Below, one piece after another: positions 39,355-48,679 of a stretch of DNA of 64,000 bases. The stretch comes from Paraburkholderia hospita (GTDB lineage: Bacteria; Pseudomonadota; Gammaproteobacteria; Burkholderiales; Burkholderiaceae): contig NZ_CP026106.1 of assembly GCF_002902965.1 (NCBI RefSeq), positions 3,162,001 to 3,226,000 on the forward strand, in the 5' to 3' direction. Under the pieces are notes generated by a model. The model did no database searches and was not told where the DNA came from. It worked only from the letters and a program-made list of their open reading frames with translations. A program made the position numbers and the translations under genes. The first letter of the stretch is position 1; each line of letters starts with the position of its first letter.

Positions 39355-41097
39355 ATGACCGACCAACCCCGCAAACTGCGCTCCGCCGCCTGGTTCGGCA
39401 CCGCCGACAAGAACGGCTTCATGTACCGCAGCTGGATGAAGAATCAGGGCATCCCCGATCACGAATTCGCTGGCAAGCCGATCATCGGCATCTGCAATAC
39501 GTGGTCCGAACTCACGCCGTGCAATGCGCACTTTCGCAAGCTCGCCGAACACGTGAAGCGCGGCGTGTATGAAGCGGGTGGTTTCCCCGTCGAGTTTCCG
39601 GTGTTCTCGAATGGCGAGTCGAACCTGCGGCCCACGGCCATGTTCACGCGCAATCTCGCGAGCATGGATGTCGAGGAATCGATTCGCGGCAATCCCATCG
39701 ACGCCGTCGTGCTGCTCGCCGGCTGCGACAAGACCACGCCCGCGTTGCTGATGGGCGCAGCCAGTTGCGATGTGCCCGCGATCATGGTGAGCGGCGGGCC
39801 GATGCTCAACGGCAAGCATGAAGGGCGCGACATCGGCTCGGGCACGGTCGTGTGGCAACTCAGCGAACAGGTGAAGGCGGGCAAGATCTCGATTCACGAG
39901 TTCATGTCGGCGGAAGCGGGCATGTCGCGCTCGGCGGGCACCTGCAACACGATGGGCACGGCGTCGACGATGGCCTGCATGGCGGAAGCGCTCGGCGTCA
40001 CGCTGCCGCACAACGCGGCGATTCCCGCCGTCGATTCGCGCCGCTATGTGCTCGCGCATCTGTCGGGCATGCGTATCGTCGAGATGGCGTTGCAGGACGT
40101 GCGGCTGTCGAAGCTGCTCACGCGCGAGGCCTTCGAGAACGCGATCCGCGCGAATGCGGCGATCGGCGGTTCGACCAATGCGGCGATCCACCTGAAGGCG
40201 ATTGCGGGCCGCATCGGCGTGACGCTCGAACTGGACGACTGGACGCGTATCGGACGCGGCACGCCGACGCTGGTCGATCTCCAGCCTTCAGGCCGTTTCC
40301 TGATGGAAGAGTTTTACTATGCGGGCGGCTTGCCCGCCGTGCTGCGCAGGCTCGGCGAAGCGGGTCTGCTGCCGCATCCCGATGCGCTGACCGCGAACGG
40401 CAAGACGCTGTGGGAAAACAGCATCGACGCGCCGATCTACAACGACGAAGTGATCCGGCCGCTAGAGAAGCCGTTGCGCGAAGACGGCGGCCTGTGCGTG
40501 CTGCGTGGCAATCTCGCGCCCAATGGCGCGGTGCTCAAGCCGTCGGCGGCCACGCCTGCGCTATTGAAGCATCGCGGCCGCGCCGTGGTGTTCGAGAACT
40601 TCGACGACTACAAGAAGCGCATCGTCGATCCCGAACTCGACGTGACGGCGGACTCCGTGCTCGTGATGAAGAACTGCGGACCGAAGGGTTACCCCGGCAT
40701 GGCGGAAGTCGGCAACATGGGCCTGCCGCCGAAGCTGCTCGCGCAAGGCGTGACGGACATGGTGCGCGTGTCGGATGCGCGCATGAGCGGCACTGCGTAT
40801 GGCACGGTGGTTTTGCACGTGGCGCCCGAAGCGCGTGCGGGCGGGCCGCTCGCTGTGGTGCGCGACGGCGACTGGATCGAGCTGGATTGCGACGTGGGCC
40901 GTCTACATGTCGATATCGACGAGAAGGAAATGACCGCGCGTCTCGCCGAATGGAAGGAGTCGCAGCAACGCAATCCCGCCGATGCGAGCGGCTATCGCAA
41001 CCTCTATATCGACCATGTGCTGCAGGCCGATCAGGGCTGCGATTTCGACTTTCTGGTGGGTTGTCGCGGCGCGGAAGTGCCGGCGCATTCGCATTGA
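39355..41097 (+). CDS. L-arabonate dehydratase (IlvD/Edd family)
   Basis: This 580-residue iron-sulfur dehydratase converts L-arabonate to 2-keto-3-deoxy-L-arabonate. The cluster ligands appear as Cys56 (SELTPCN), Cys124 (AGCDKTTP) and Cys197 (AGTCNTMG), with the same spacing as in Rhizobium L-arabinonate dehydratase. RMSGTAYGT is also typical. The ATG at 39355 follows GGACGAGA; an upstream TTG in frame lies within the operator and is unlikely. With the neighbouring dehydrogenase and transporter, the substrate is most likely L-arabonate. Confidence 0.93.
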   Translation: MTDQPRKLRSAAWFGTADKNGFMYRSWMKNQGIPDHEFAGKPIIGICNTWSELTPCNAHFRKLAEHVKRGVYEAGGFPVEFPVFSNGESNLRPTAMFTRNLASMDVEESIRGNPIDAVVLLAGCDKTTPALLMGAASCDVPAIMVSGGPMLNGKHEGRDIGSGTVVWQLSEQVKAGKISIHEFMSAEAGMSRSAGTCNTMGTASTMACMAEALGVTLPHNAAIPAVDSRRYVLAHLSGMRIVEMALQDVRLSKLLTREAFENAIRANAAIGGSTNAAIHLKAIAGRIGVTLELDDWTRIGRGTPTLVDLQPSGRFLMEEFYYAGGLPAVLRRLGEAGLLPHPDALTANGKTLWENSIDAPIYNDEVIRPLEKPLREDGGLCVLRGNLAPNGAVLKPSAATPALLKHRGRAVVFENFDDYKKRIVDPELDVTADSVLVMKNCGPKGYPGMAEVGNMGLPPKLLAQGVTDMVRVSDARMSGTAYGTVVLHVAPEARAGGPLAVVRDGDWIELDCDVGRLHVDIDEKEMTARLAEWKESQQRNPADASGYRNLYIDHVLQADQGCDFDFLVGCRGAEVPAHSH

Positions 41098-41105
41098 ACA
41101 CGCCG

Positions 41106-41122
41106 CGCTACGCAGCGTAGCG
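41106..41122. terminator. short hairpin between convergent genes
   Basis: CGCTACG-CAG-CGTAGCG is a perfect 7-bp stem with a 3-base loop between the dehydratase and gntR stop codons. There is no T-run. It could end transcription from either side. Confidence 0.4.
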
Positions 41123-41124
41123 AA

Positions 41125-41853
41125 TCAGCTCAGGCTGTGCGCGGCGATGCCGAGAATCGTATCGGCATCGACGCGCGCGTTTTCGAGCTGCACGAGGCTC
41201 GCCTGACGCGCGGCCAATGCATCGCGATTCTGGATCGCGGTGAGGATCGCCTTATGGCGCGGCAGCGATAACGCGTGCGTGTCGGGATGGCGGCTCGTCA
41301 GCTTGATCGATTCCGACAAAGCCAGCGACATCATGTTGCCGATATACGCGAGCATGTCGTTGTGCGTCGCAGCCATGATCGCGCGGTGAAATTCGAGGTC
41401 CGGCTCAAGCAGATCGCCGGCGCTTTGCGCGTGCTCCATGCGGTCGTACGCGGAGCCGATCCGCACCAGATCTTCGTCCGTGGCCGCCGTTGCGGCGAGC
41501 GCGGCCGCAGCCGGTTCGATGATGCGGCGCACCGTCATCAGCGACAGAAAGAACTCACCTTCGGGAATGCTGTTGAGCGTCCAGTAGAGCACGTCGGGAT
41601 CGAGCATGTGCCACTCTTCGCGCGGCCGCACGACGCTGCCCACGCGCGGCTTCGAAACGACCAGCCCTTTGGCGACCAGCACGCGCGTCGCTTCGCGCAG
41701 CACGGGACGGCTCACGCCGTATTTTTCGCACAGCGTCGCTTCGGCGGGCAGGCGTTCGCCTGGCGCCAGCCTGCCGCTTACGATCTCGATGCCGAGTTCC
41801 TGCACGATCCGCGCATGCAGGCTTTTGCGTTTCTGAAGATGCCGGTAGTCCAT
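41125..41853 (-). CDS. GntR-family regulator, FCD (FadR) subfamily
   Basis: This 242-residue regulator has an N-terminal winged helix (residues 10-75; GERLPAEATLCEKYGVSRPVLREATRVL-type region) and a C-terminal FCD ligand-binding domain (about 95-225; FHRAIMAATHND and RHKAILTAIQNRD carry metal/ligand His residues). I start it at MDYRHLQKRKS, where homology begins; a longer frame adds 36 unlikely residues. No Shine-Dalgarno sequence is obvious. It probably represses the arabinose genes through the operator at 39314, with arabinose-pathway acids as likely inducers. Confidence 0.92.
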   Translation of the reverse strand: MDYRHLQKRKSLHARIVQELGIEIVSGRLAPGERLPAEATLCEKYGVSRPVLREATRVLVAKGLVVSKPRVGSVVRPREEWHMLDPDVLYWTLNSIPEGEFFLSLMTVRRIIEPAAAALAATAATDEDLVRIGSAYDRMEHAQSAGDLLEPDLEFHRAIMAATHNDMLAYIGNMMSLALSESIKLTSRHPDTHALSLPRHKAILTAIQNRDALAARQASLVQLENARVDADTILGIAAHSLS

Positions 41854-42112
41854 GATGTATTTGTTGTGGCCGTGCGAATGCGGATAGCTGTACCGTTCCC
41901 GTTGCGGGCTGTGCAAGCATAGCATGGGGCGCACGCCCCGCCTTCCGCTTTGACGCAGCACGACGCGCTGCCATTATCGCGCGGGCCTGATGTCGTCATG
42001 CGTGCGCTGCGCCGCGTTGGGTTCGTTTTTTGCTTGATCGTTTGTGGACGGGCTGCTTTACTCAAAGGCAGCCCGGAAAACCCGTGCATTCAACTCGACA
42101 TGGACCACGGCA

Positions 42113-42358
42113 ATGAAGCTCAAACCGCTACTTCTGCTGGTCGCATGCGTGGCGGCGGCGAACGTCGGAACGGCCGCTACACGCGACGAGCAGACCAAGG
42201 CCTGCAAGCACGACGCGATCAAGTTCTGCGCGATCCATATCCCCAACAAGGAGAAGATCGAAGCGTGCATGAAGCAGCACTACGACAAGCTGTCGCCGAA
42301 ATGCCAGGCGATGTTCGACCCGCCTGACAATGACAGCGACAGCCAGTCGTCGAGCTAG
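42113..42358 (+). CDS. small secreted Cys-rich-repeat protein
   Basis: This 81-residue exported protein has a signal peptide (LLLLVACVAAANVGTA). The mature part has four cysteines in the order ACKHD, FCAIH, ACMKQ and PKCQ, followed by an acidic Ser-rich tail. The spacing matches a single Cys-rich repeat of the GLG1 type (C-x6-C-x12-C-x11-C), known in short bacterial periplasmic proteins of unknown role. A hairpin (GGGCTGC at 42050 / GCAGCCC at 42068) lies in the leader. It converges on the asparaginase gene. Confidence 0.8.
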   Translation: MKLKPLLLLVACVAAANVGTAATRDEQTKACKHDAIKFCAIHIPNKEKIEACMKQHYDKLSPKCQAMFDPPDNDSDSQSSS

Positions 42359-42376
42359 CCGCGCTTATCAACGTGC

Positions 42377-43426
42377 TCAGCCGGCTCTGACGAGCGGCAC
42401 GGTCACTTCGACCCGGCCCGTTTCGAGACCGGCCGTGTTGCGGGTGGCGCGCAAACGGAAACCATCGAGTGCGCGATGCGCAGCGTCGTCGCCGATGCCG
42501 AGCTTGGTGAGCAATTCAGCGACGATCGCATAGAGGATCGTCGAGTTGCCGTCTTCCACTTTCACCGCGATGCCGAGCGCGCCCTTCGCGCCGAGCTTCG
42601 CCGTCTGCGCCGACGCGCGCACGCCGATCGCATAGCTCGCGTCCGCGCCGACCTTGCCGACCAGCGCGCCTTCGAATGCGCCCATCAACGCGGTGCAGAA
42701 CCGCCCTTCGCCCGCGACCATCTCCGGATAGCCCGTCATTGCACGGAAGATCTGCGCGAGCGCCGCGTCTCTTTTCGAATCTGTCGACACATGCCCGTCG
42801 GCGGCCCGCGCGAGCTTCATGTAAAGACGCGCAAGACGATCGAGCGGGAACGCGGGCGTCGGCAGATTGCAGCCGTCCACAGCCCACTGCACGCCGTCGT
42901 CGGGCAGATCGCAGGCGTCGGCAACCGTGCGCTTCACGAGCCGCTGCAACGGATGTTCCGGCAGATGGTAGTCGGCGAGCGCCGCGCCGATCGCCCGCGC
43001 GCCCGCCAGCATGCCCGCGTGCTTACCCGAACAGTTGCTGCACACGGCGCCCGGAATGAAGTCGCGCTTGATCCATTCGCGGTAGACGGCATCCGAAATG
43101 GGCGGATGGCCGCCGCAACGCAAATCGGCTTCCGTCGCCTGCGACTTTGCGAGCATGTGGCGCGCGCGTTCGATGTGTCGATCTTCGCTGCTGTGCGAGC
43201 CGCACATCAGCGCGAGGTCCGCGCCGTCGAAACCAAAGCGCTCGAGCGCGCCCGACTCGACGACGGCGAGCGCCTGCGCCGGCTTCGCTGCCGATCGCAC
43301 CAGCGTGAAGCGCGACGGGTCGCCGTACGAATACAGCAGCGCTCCTTCTGTATCTACGACGGCCACATGCGCGATATGCGTGTTCTCGACGATATCGCCG
43401 CGATAGACGGTTGCAGCAACGGACAT
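42377..43426 (-). CDS. L-asparaginase, Rhizobium etli (ReAV/AnsA) type
   Basis: This 349-residue asparaginase is of the class unrelated to E. coli types I and II. It shows the SxxK pair Ser45/Lys48 (RSAAKPAQ), zinc-site residues Cys132 and Lys135 (SNCSGKH) and Cys186 (DGCNLP), each exactly three residues offset from the R. etli ReAV enzyme as I remember it. The start at 43426 follows a strong AAGGAG; an upstream in-frame ATG adds 36 residues and is unlikely. It hydrolyses asparagine to aspartate and ammonia. Confidence 0.92.
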   Translation of the reverse strand: MSVAATVYRGDIVENTHIAHVAVVDTEGALLYSYGDPSRFTLVRSAAKPAQALAVVESGALERFGFDGADLALMCGSHSSEDRHIERARHMLAKSQATEADLRCGGHPPISDAVYREWIKRDFIPGAVCSNCSGKHAGMLAGARAIGAALADYHLPEHPLQRLVKRTVADACDLPDDGVQWAVDGCNLPTPAFPLDRLARLYMKLARAADGHVSTDSKRDAALAQIFRAMTGYPEMVAGEGRFCTALMGAFEGALVGKVGADASYAIGVRASAQTAKLGAKGALGIAVKVEDGNSTILYAIVAELLTKLGIGDDAAHRALDGFRLRATRNTAGLETGRVEVTVPLVRAG

Positions 43427-43524
43427 CCCGGTCTCCTTATATGTTCGGTTCGGTCTGCGCAACGGCAGAGCATGCCGCCGGATTCTACAACCCTGCCAGG
43501 CGCGATACGTGCGTGTCGAGTACA

Positions 43525-43583
43525 TTGGATTCACCCGGCGCCCGGCTGCATCGGGCCGGGTTCATCCGACCGGGTTTATCCGA
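43525..43583. repeat. 14-bp tandem repeat with inverted third copy
   Basis: CCGGGTTCATCCGA (43556-43569) and CCGGGTTTATCCGA (43570-43583) abut exactly and differ at one base. TTGGATTCACCCGG (43525-43538) is an inverted, diverged third copy. They lie between the divergent asparaginase and DUF4148-like genes, so they may be a regulator-binding array. Confidence 0.5.
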
Positions 43584-43637
43584 ATCAGGCCGCGCAAGCG
43601 GAATCGATCGTAAAGCCATTACGACAGGAGAAAAGAA

Positions 43638-43949
43638 ATGCACATCGCCAGGAAACTGATCGTCCTCCTCGCCTCGGCCTCGCTGGGCATCGGCGCGGCT
43701 GCTCCGGCATTTGCGCAAAACGACGCGTCGTCAGGCACGGGCGCGGCGGGCCTGGCCGCCTCCGCCGCGAAGCCGACCAAGCAGCAGAAAAAGCAGGCCC
43801 GCAAGGAAGCGCGCGCGAAGAAGAACGCCGAGTTGAAAAAGCTCGAAGACGCGGGCTACCAGCCTGGCCGCGCGAACGACCCGAACTACCCGCAGGATTT
43901 GCAAGACGCGCAGAAAAAGGCAGGTATTGGCACGGGCGCGAGCCAATAA
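43638..43949 (+). CDS. small secreted DUF4148-like protein
   Basis: This 103-residue exported protein has a signal peptide ending PAFAQ. A Lys/Ala-rich segment (KQQKKQARKEARAKKNAE) and a C-terminal ELKKLEDAGYQPG...DPNYPQDLQDAQKKA pattern resemble the DUF4148 family, which is abundant in Burkholderiaceae and of unknown role. An AGGAG ribosome binding site is present (gacaggagaaaagaa). Confidence 0.75.
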   Translation: MHIARKLIVLLASASLGIGAAAPAFAQNDASSGTGAAGLAASAAKPTKQQKKQARKEARAKKNAELKKLEDAGYQPGRANDPNYPQDLQDAQKKAGIGTGASQ

Positions 43950-44235
43950 ACATCGTTTGATTGAGTCAGCCGCACGCGGCGTTGTCTGCGTGCGGCCGTG
44001 CCGGTTCTCGCAGTGTCGATAGTCGCTGTTATTCCTTTTCCGCCAGTCCTCCCTAAGCGCTCACTTTCTGTCCGGCCGCCGCCGTTTCAGCGTCCTGTTC
44101 CACGAACGCCTGACGCTATGTGATACTTTCCAGCGCTTGTCCATACAACGAATTGCATCGCTACAACCTGGGCATAGCTGTGCAGTCGCACATTCCGGCT
44201 ACAACTAAAGACGCCAACGCTTTCTCCAGTCAAAA
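43950..44235 (+). other. intergenic region with hairpin
   Basis: This 286-base gap precedes the hybrid kinase gene. A 9-bp stem (GCCGCACGC at 43969 / GCGTGCGGC at 43988, 10-base loop) follows the DUF4148-like gene without a T-run and may be a weak terminator. I see no gene and no convincing promoter in the rest. Confidence 0.4.
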
Positions 44236-47200
44236 ATGCCGAATCCATCACACGAGCCTGCCCGCCGCGCAGAAAAATTGACCGCTGTCGGCGCTGTCGA
44301 TCAGATCAGTTTTCGCCGCATCATTCGCCGCAATATCGCGCTGCCGCTCGCGCTCGGGGTCGTCACGATGGCGCTGTTCGTCGCGCTGATCGCCTATCTC
44401 GTCAATACGATGAGCTGGGTCGAGCATTCGGAGCGCGTGATCGGCAACGCGAATGAAATGCTACGGCTTGCCGTCGATCGCGAGTCCGCATTGCGCGGCT
44501 TCCTGATTACGGACGACGAGACTTTCCTCGCGCCGTATCAGCTCGGTCAGCCGCGTTTCGAAACCGAGATCAACACGCTGATGCAACTGGTGTCCGACAA
44601 TCCTTCCCAGGTCGAACAGCTCAAACGCATTCGCGGCGTGCAGCAGCGCTGGGACCAGTTCGCGCAGGAGATGATCGATCTACGCCGGCGTAACCTCGAC
44701 TACACCGACCAGGTGAAGAGTGGACGCGGAAAAATCGAATTCGACGAAACCCGGCGGCTCTTCGGCCAGTTTCTCGCTGTCGAGGAAGCGCTGCGTCAAC
44801 AGCGCTCCAGCGACGCGCGCAGCGTCACCTTCGTTCTGGTGGGCGTCTTTCTGCTTTTCAGCCTGTCGATCAGCGGCTTCATCGCCTATCGCGGACGGCG
44901 CGATCTGGTGAATCTGTCCGAGTCGTACGGCGGCGTGCTCGCGCGCCAGGCCGAGCACACTGAAGTCTTGCAGCAGCAGGTATGGCTGCGCTCCGGGCAG
45001 CGGCTGCTCGCGGAGAAGATCGTCGGCCAGTCGAGTTCGCCTCTCGTCGGCCGCGCGATCCTCGACTTTCTCGCCGAATATCTCGACGTCGTGGTCGCGG
45101 CAATGTACGTGCGCGACCGCGCGACCAGCAGCCTCAAACGCATCGCCACCTACGGCTTCAGCCAAGAAAGCGAACAGGCGACGCGCACATTCCGCGAAGC
45201 CGAAAGCCTGATCGGCCAGGCGGCCGTGTCGCGCCGCACGCTCGTGTTGCACGACGTCCCCGACGACTACGTGAAAGTCGTCTCCGGCACGGGCATGAGC
45301 CCGCCGCGCAATCTCGTCGTGCTGCCTATCGAAAACGACGGCATCGTGAACGGCGTCGTCGAACTCGGCTTCATGCGCAACATCGCGCCGCGCGATCACG
45401 AGTTTCTGCAACTGATCGCGAACAGCATGGGCGACTCCATCGAGGCCGCACTGTATCGCGAGCGCCTGCAGGATGCGCTCGCCGAAACGCAGCAGTTGAA
45501 TGAAGAGCTTCAGGTGCAGCAGGAAGAATTGCGCGTGTCGAACGAAGGGCTCGAAGAACGCGGTCGCGCGCTCGTCGAATCGCAATCGCGGCTCGAAGCG
45601 CAGCAGGCGGAACTCGAGCAGACCAACGTGCAGCTCGAAGACTACGCGAAGCGCCTGGAGCGCCAGAAGGCCGATCTGCTCGAAGCGCAGGACGAACTCG
45701 CCGCGAACGCCGCGCGGCTGGAGCAGTCGAGCCGCTACAAGTCCGAGTTCCTTGCGAACATGTCGCACGAACTGCGCACGCCGTTGAACAGCTCGCTGAT
45801 TCTCGCGCGTCTGTTGCAGGAGAACCGCACGGGCAATCTGTCGGAAGAACAGGTGCGCTACGCGGAAACGATTCACGCGTCGAATAGCGACTTGCTGGTG
45901 CTGATCAACGACATTCTCGATCTGTCGAAAGTGGAAGCCGGGCAGATCACAATCGACAGCGTAACGGTGCCCGTCGACTCGATGCTGCAATCGCTGCGCG
46001 AAATGTTCGAGCCGATGGCGGCGGCGAAGCATTTGCAGTTCTCGGTCGAACGCGCGCCCGGCGTGCCCGAGACGTTCGTCACCGACGGCCAGCGTGTCAC
46101 GCAGATTCTGCGTAATCTGCTGTCGAACGCATTGAAGTTCACCGAGCACGGCGAAGTCGCGCTGACGGTCGCCGCCGGCGACTCGGACACGCTGCGCTTC
46201 GACGTGCGCGACACGGGTATCGGCATCGCCGCCGACAAGCTCGAACTGATCTTCGAAGCCTTCCAGCAGGCGGACGGCTCGACGAGCCGCCACTACGGCG
46301 GCAGCGGCCTCGGCCTGTCGATCTCGCGCGAATTCGCGCGGCTGCTGGGCGGCCGCGTGAGCGTCGCGAGCGAACCCGGCAAGGGCAGCGTGTTCACGCT
46401 ATGGCTGCCGCTGCAAGGCCCTGCCGATGCGGAGGCCCGCGCGACGCAGGTAGCCGAGCCACTGACGCTGCCCGTGCGCAGCAAGCCCGCGCCGTCGCCC
46501 GTGGCCAAAGCCGCGTCTGTGTCGGCGCCCGTGCAGGCGGGCAACGCGCAGCCGACTATCGGCGACGACCGCGACAACCTGCGCCACGAAGACCGCCTGA
46601 TTCTCGCGATCGAAGACGATCTCGTCTTTGCCGAGATCCTGCGCGATCTCACGCACGAACTCGAATTCGATTTCGTCCATGCCAGCGATGCGACGACAGG
46701 CCTCACGCTCGTGCGCGACATGCAGCCGACGGCTGTGCTGCTCGACGTCGGCCTGCCCGACCGCTCGGGGCTGACGGTGCTCGAATGGCTGAAGAACGAT
46801 CCCACCACGCGTCACATTCCGATTCACATCGTCTCCGCCACCGATCACGCTGAAAAGGCGCTGCATCTAGGCGCGGTCGGCTACACGCTGAAGCCCACTG
46901 CGCGCACCACGCTCGAAGCCGCGATCCGGCGGCTGGAGTCGCGCCTGCAGCAGCGCATGAAGCGCGTGCTGGTGATCGAGGACGATGCGGCAATGCGCGA
47001 GAGCATCCGCGCGCTGCTGCGGAGCGACACCACGGAAATCGTCGCCGTCGCGACGCTCGCGGGCGCGCTGGAGCAATTGTCCACAACGCTGTTCGATTGC
47101 GTCGTGACCGACCTCGCGCTGCCCGACGGCACCGGCTACGATCTGCTCGAACAGCTCGCCGCCGACGTCACGCATCAGGCGATGCCCGTCATCGTCTACA

Positions 47201-47766
47201 CGGGCCGCATGCTGTCGGGCGACGAGGAGCACCGGCTGCGCCGCTACTCGAAATCGATCATCATCAAAGGCGCGAAATCGCCGGAACGTCTGCTCGATGA
47301 AGTGACGCTGTTCCTGCATAGCGTCGAGTCGTCGCTCGCGCCCGAGCAGCAGCGCATGCTGCGCACCGTGCGCCAGCGCGACAACCAGTTCGAAGGGCGC
47401 ACCATCCTGCTCGCGGAAGACGACGTGCGCAATATCTTCGCGCTGTCGCATGTGCTCGAGCCGCTTGGCGCGAAGCTCGAAATTGCGCGCAACGGGCGCG
47501 AAGCGCTCGAAGCGCTGAACAGCGGACGCGAGGTGGACCTCGTGCTGATGGACATCATGATGCCGGAGATGGATGGCCTGACGGCGATCGCACACATCCG
47601 CCGCGACGAGCGCTTCGCGCATCTGCCCATCGTCGCGCTGACGGCGAAAGCAATGGCGCAAGACCGCATGCGCTGCCTCGAAGCGGGCGCCGACGACTAC
47701 ATCTCGAAGCCCATCGACGTCGACAAGCTGATCTCGCTTTGCCGCGTCTGGCTGCGGCAACGCTAG
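44236..47766 (+). CDS. hybrid sensor histidine kinase (CHASE3, GAF, HisKA, three receiver domains)
   Basis: This 1176-residue membrane kinase has helix 1 near residues 33-55, a CHASE3-type sensor (ANEMLRLAVDRESALRGFLI), helix 2 near 196-215, a GAF domain (about 240-400) and a long coiled coil (about 405-505). HisKA has phospho-acceptor His511 (MSHELRTPLN), and the ATPase domain has the DTGIGI and GGSGLGLSI boxes. Three receiver domains follow near 789, 908 and 1055, with acceptor Asp in LLDVGLPD, VTDLALPD and LMDIMMPEMDG. It begins a four-gene signalling operon with cheR, cheB and a second kinase. Confidence 0.94.
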   Translation: MPNPSHEPARRAEKLTAVGAVDQISFRRIIRRNIALPLALGVVTMALFVALIAYLVNTMSWVEHSERVIGNANEMLRLAVDRESALRGFLITDDETFLAPYQLGQPRFETEINTLMQLVSDNPSQVEQLKRIRGVQQRWDQFAQEMIDLRRRNLDYTDQVKSGRGKIEFDETRRLFGQFLAVEEALRQQRSSDARSVTFVLVGVFLLFSLSISGFIAYRGRRDLVNLSESYGGVLARQAEHTEVLQQQVWLRSGQRLLAEKIVGQSSSPLVGRAILDFLAEYLDVVVAAMYVRDRATSSLKRIATYGFSQESEQATRTFREAESLIGQAAVSRRTLVLHDVPDDYVKVVSGTGMSPPRNLVVLPIENDGIVNGVVELGFMRNIAPRDHEFLQLIANSMGDSIEAALYRERLQDALAETQQLNEELQVQQEELRVSNEGLEERGRALVESQSRLEAQQAELEQTNVQLEDYAKRLERQKADLLEAQDELAANAARLEQSSRYKSEFLANMSHELRTPLNSSLILARLLQENRTGNLSEEQVRYAETIHASNSDLLVLINDILDLSKVEAGQITIDSVTVPVDSMLQSLREMFEPMAAAKHLQFSVERAPGVPETFVTDGQRVTQILRNLLSNALKFTEHGEVALTVAAGDSDTLRFDVRDTGIGIAADKLELIFEAFQQADGSTSRHYGGSGLGLSISREFARLLGGRVSVASEPGKGSVFTLWLPLQGPADAEARATQVAEPLTLPVRSKPAPSPVAKAASVSAPVQAGNAQPTIGDDRDNLRHEDRLILAIEDDLVFAEILRDLTHELEFDFVHASDATTGLTLVRDMQPTAVLLDVGLPDRSGLTVLEWLKNDPTTRHIPIHIVSATDHAEKALHLGAVGYTLKPTARTTLEAAIRRLESRLQQRMKRVLVIEDDAAMRESIRALLRSDTTEIVAVATLAGALEQLSTTLFDCVVTDLALPDGTGYDLLEQLAADVTHQAMPVIVYTGRMLSGDEEHRLRRYSKSIIIKGAKSPERLLDEVTLFLHSVESSLAPEQQRMLRTVRQRDNQFEGRTILLAEDDVRNIFALSHVLEPLGAKLEIARNGREALEALNSGREVDLVLMDIMMPEMDGLTAIAHIRRDERFAHLPIVALTAKAMAQDRMRCLEAGADDYISKPIDVDKLISLCRVWLRQR

Positions 47767-47785
47767 GCGCGAGGAACCGTCAGCC

Positions 47786-48634
47786 ATGAGCCGTATCTCG
47801 TACGACGATTCGCCGCAACGCATGCACGATTTCGATATCGAGCTGAAGCTGCTGCTGGAAGCGATCTATCTGAAGTACCAGCACGACTTCCGTCACTACT
47901 CGATGTCGTCGCTGCGGCGGCGTCTCGTGCAGGCGCTCGAAGAGTTCGGCGTGACGACGCTCTCGCAGTTGCAGGACAGGATCATGCGCAACGAGGCGGA
48001 CTTCGTGCGGCTCTTTCACTACCTGACGGTGCAGGTCAGCGACATGTTCCGCGACCCGGGCTACTTTCTCGCGCTGCGCAACCATGTGCTGCCCGTGCTG
48101 CAAACGTATCCGTCGATCAAGGTGTGGGTGGCCGGCTGCAGCACAGGCGAGGAACTGTGGTCGCTGAAGATCCTGTTCGACGAAGCGGGTCTCACCGAGC
48201 GCACGCTCTTCTACGCAACCGACATCAACCCCGACGCGCTCGCGCGGGCCGAAGCGGGCATATATGCACTCGACCGGATCGCGGGCTTCACGCGCAACTA
48301 TCTGGCCGCGGGCGGCAAGCGCTCGCTCGCCGATTACTATCATGCGGCGTATAGCGGCGCGCGCTTCTCCGGCCCGCTAAAGGAGCGCGTAGTGTTCGCG
48401 GACCACAGCCTGTCGACCGATGAAGTGTTTCTCGAAGCGCATCTCGTGTCGTGCCGCAATGTTCTGATCTATTTCGATCGCGGCCTGCAGGACCGCGCGC
48501 TGGGGCTGTTCAAGGACACGCTGGTGCGGCGCGGCTTTCTCGGCCTCGGCAGCAAGGAAAGCCTGCGCTTTTCGACGCAGTACGATGCATTTGAAGAATT
48601 TCGCGAGCGCGAGCGGATCTATCAGAAACGCTAG
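47786..48634 (+). CDS. cheR: CheR-type methyltransferase
   Basis: This 282-residue S-adenosylmethionine-dependent glutamate methyltransferase has the CheR N-terminal helical domain (DFRHYSMSSLRRRLVQAL) and catalytic domain with WVAGCSTGEELWSL (SAM loop), YATDINPDAL and the SCRNVLIYFD motif. In CheR proteins it methylates chemoreceptors. No receptor is encoded nearby, so its target may be a kinase or a distant receptor. It lies 19 bases after the hybrid kinase. Confidence 0.94.
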   Translation: MSRISYDDSPQRMHDFDIELKLLLEAIYLKYQHDFRHYSMSSLRRRLVQALEEFGVTTLSQLQDRIMRNEADFVRLFHYLTVQVSDMFRDPGYFLALRNHVLPVLQTYPSIKVWVAGCSTGEELWSLKILFDEAGLTERTLFYATDINPDALARAEAGIYALDRIAGFTRNYLAAGGKRSLADYYHAAYSGARFSGPLKERVVFADHSLSTDEVFLEAHLVSCRNVLIYFDRGLQDRALGLFKDTLVRRGFLGLGSKESLRFSTQYDAFEEFRERERIYQKR

Positions 48635-48679
48635 ACTGCCCGTGCCCTCCAACATCGAACGAATGATCGATCGACGCGT

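Noticed and set aside
39852..41120. 422-residue frame overlapping the arabonate dehydratase
   Set aside because: Out-of-frame shadow rich in Arg and Ala; the dehydratase frame holds all three cluster cysteines.
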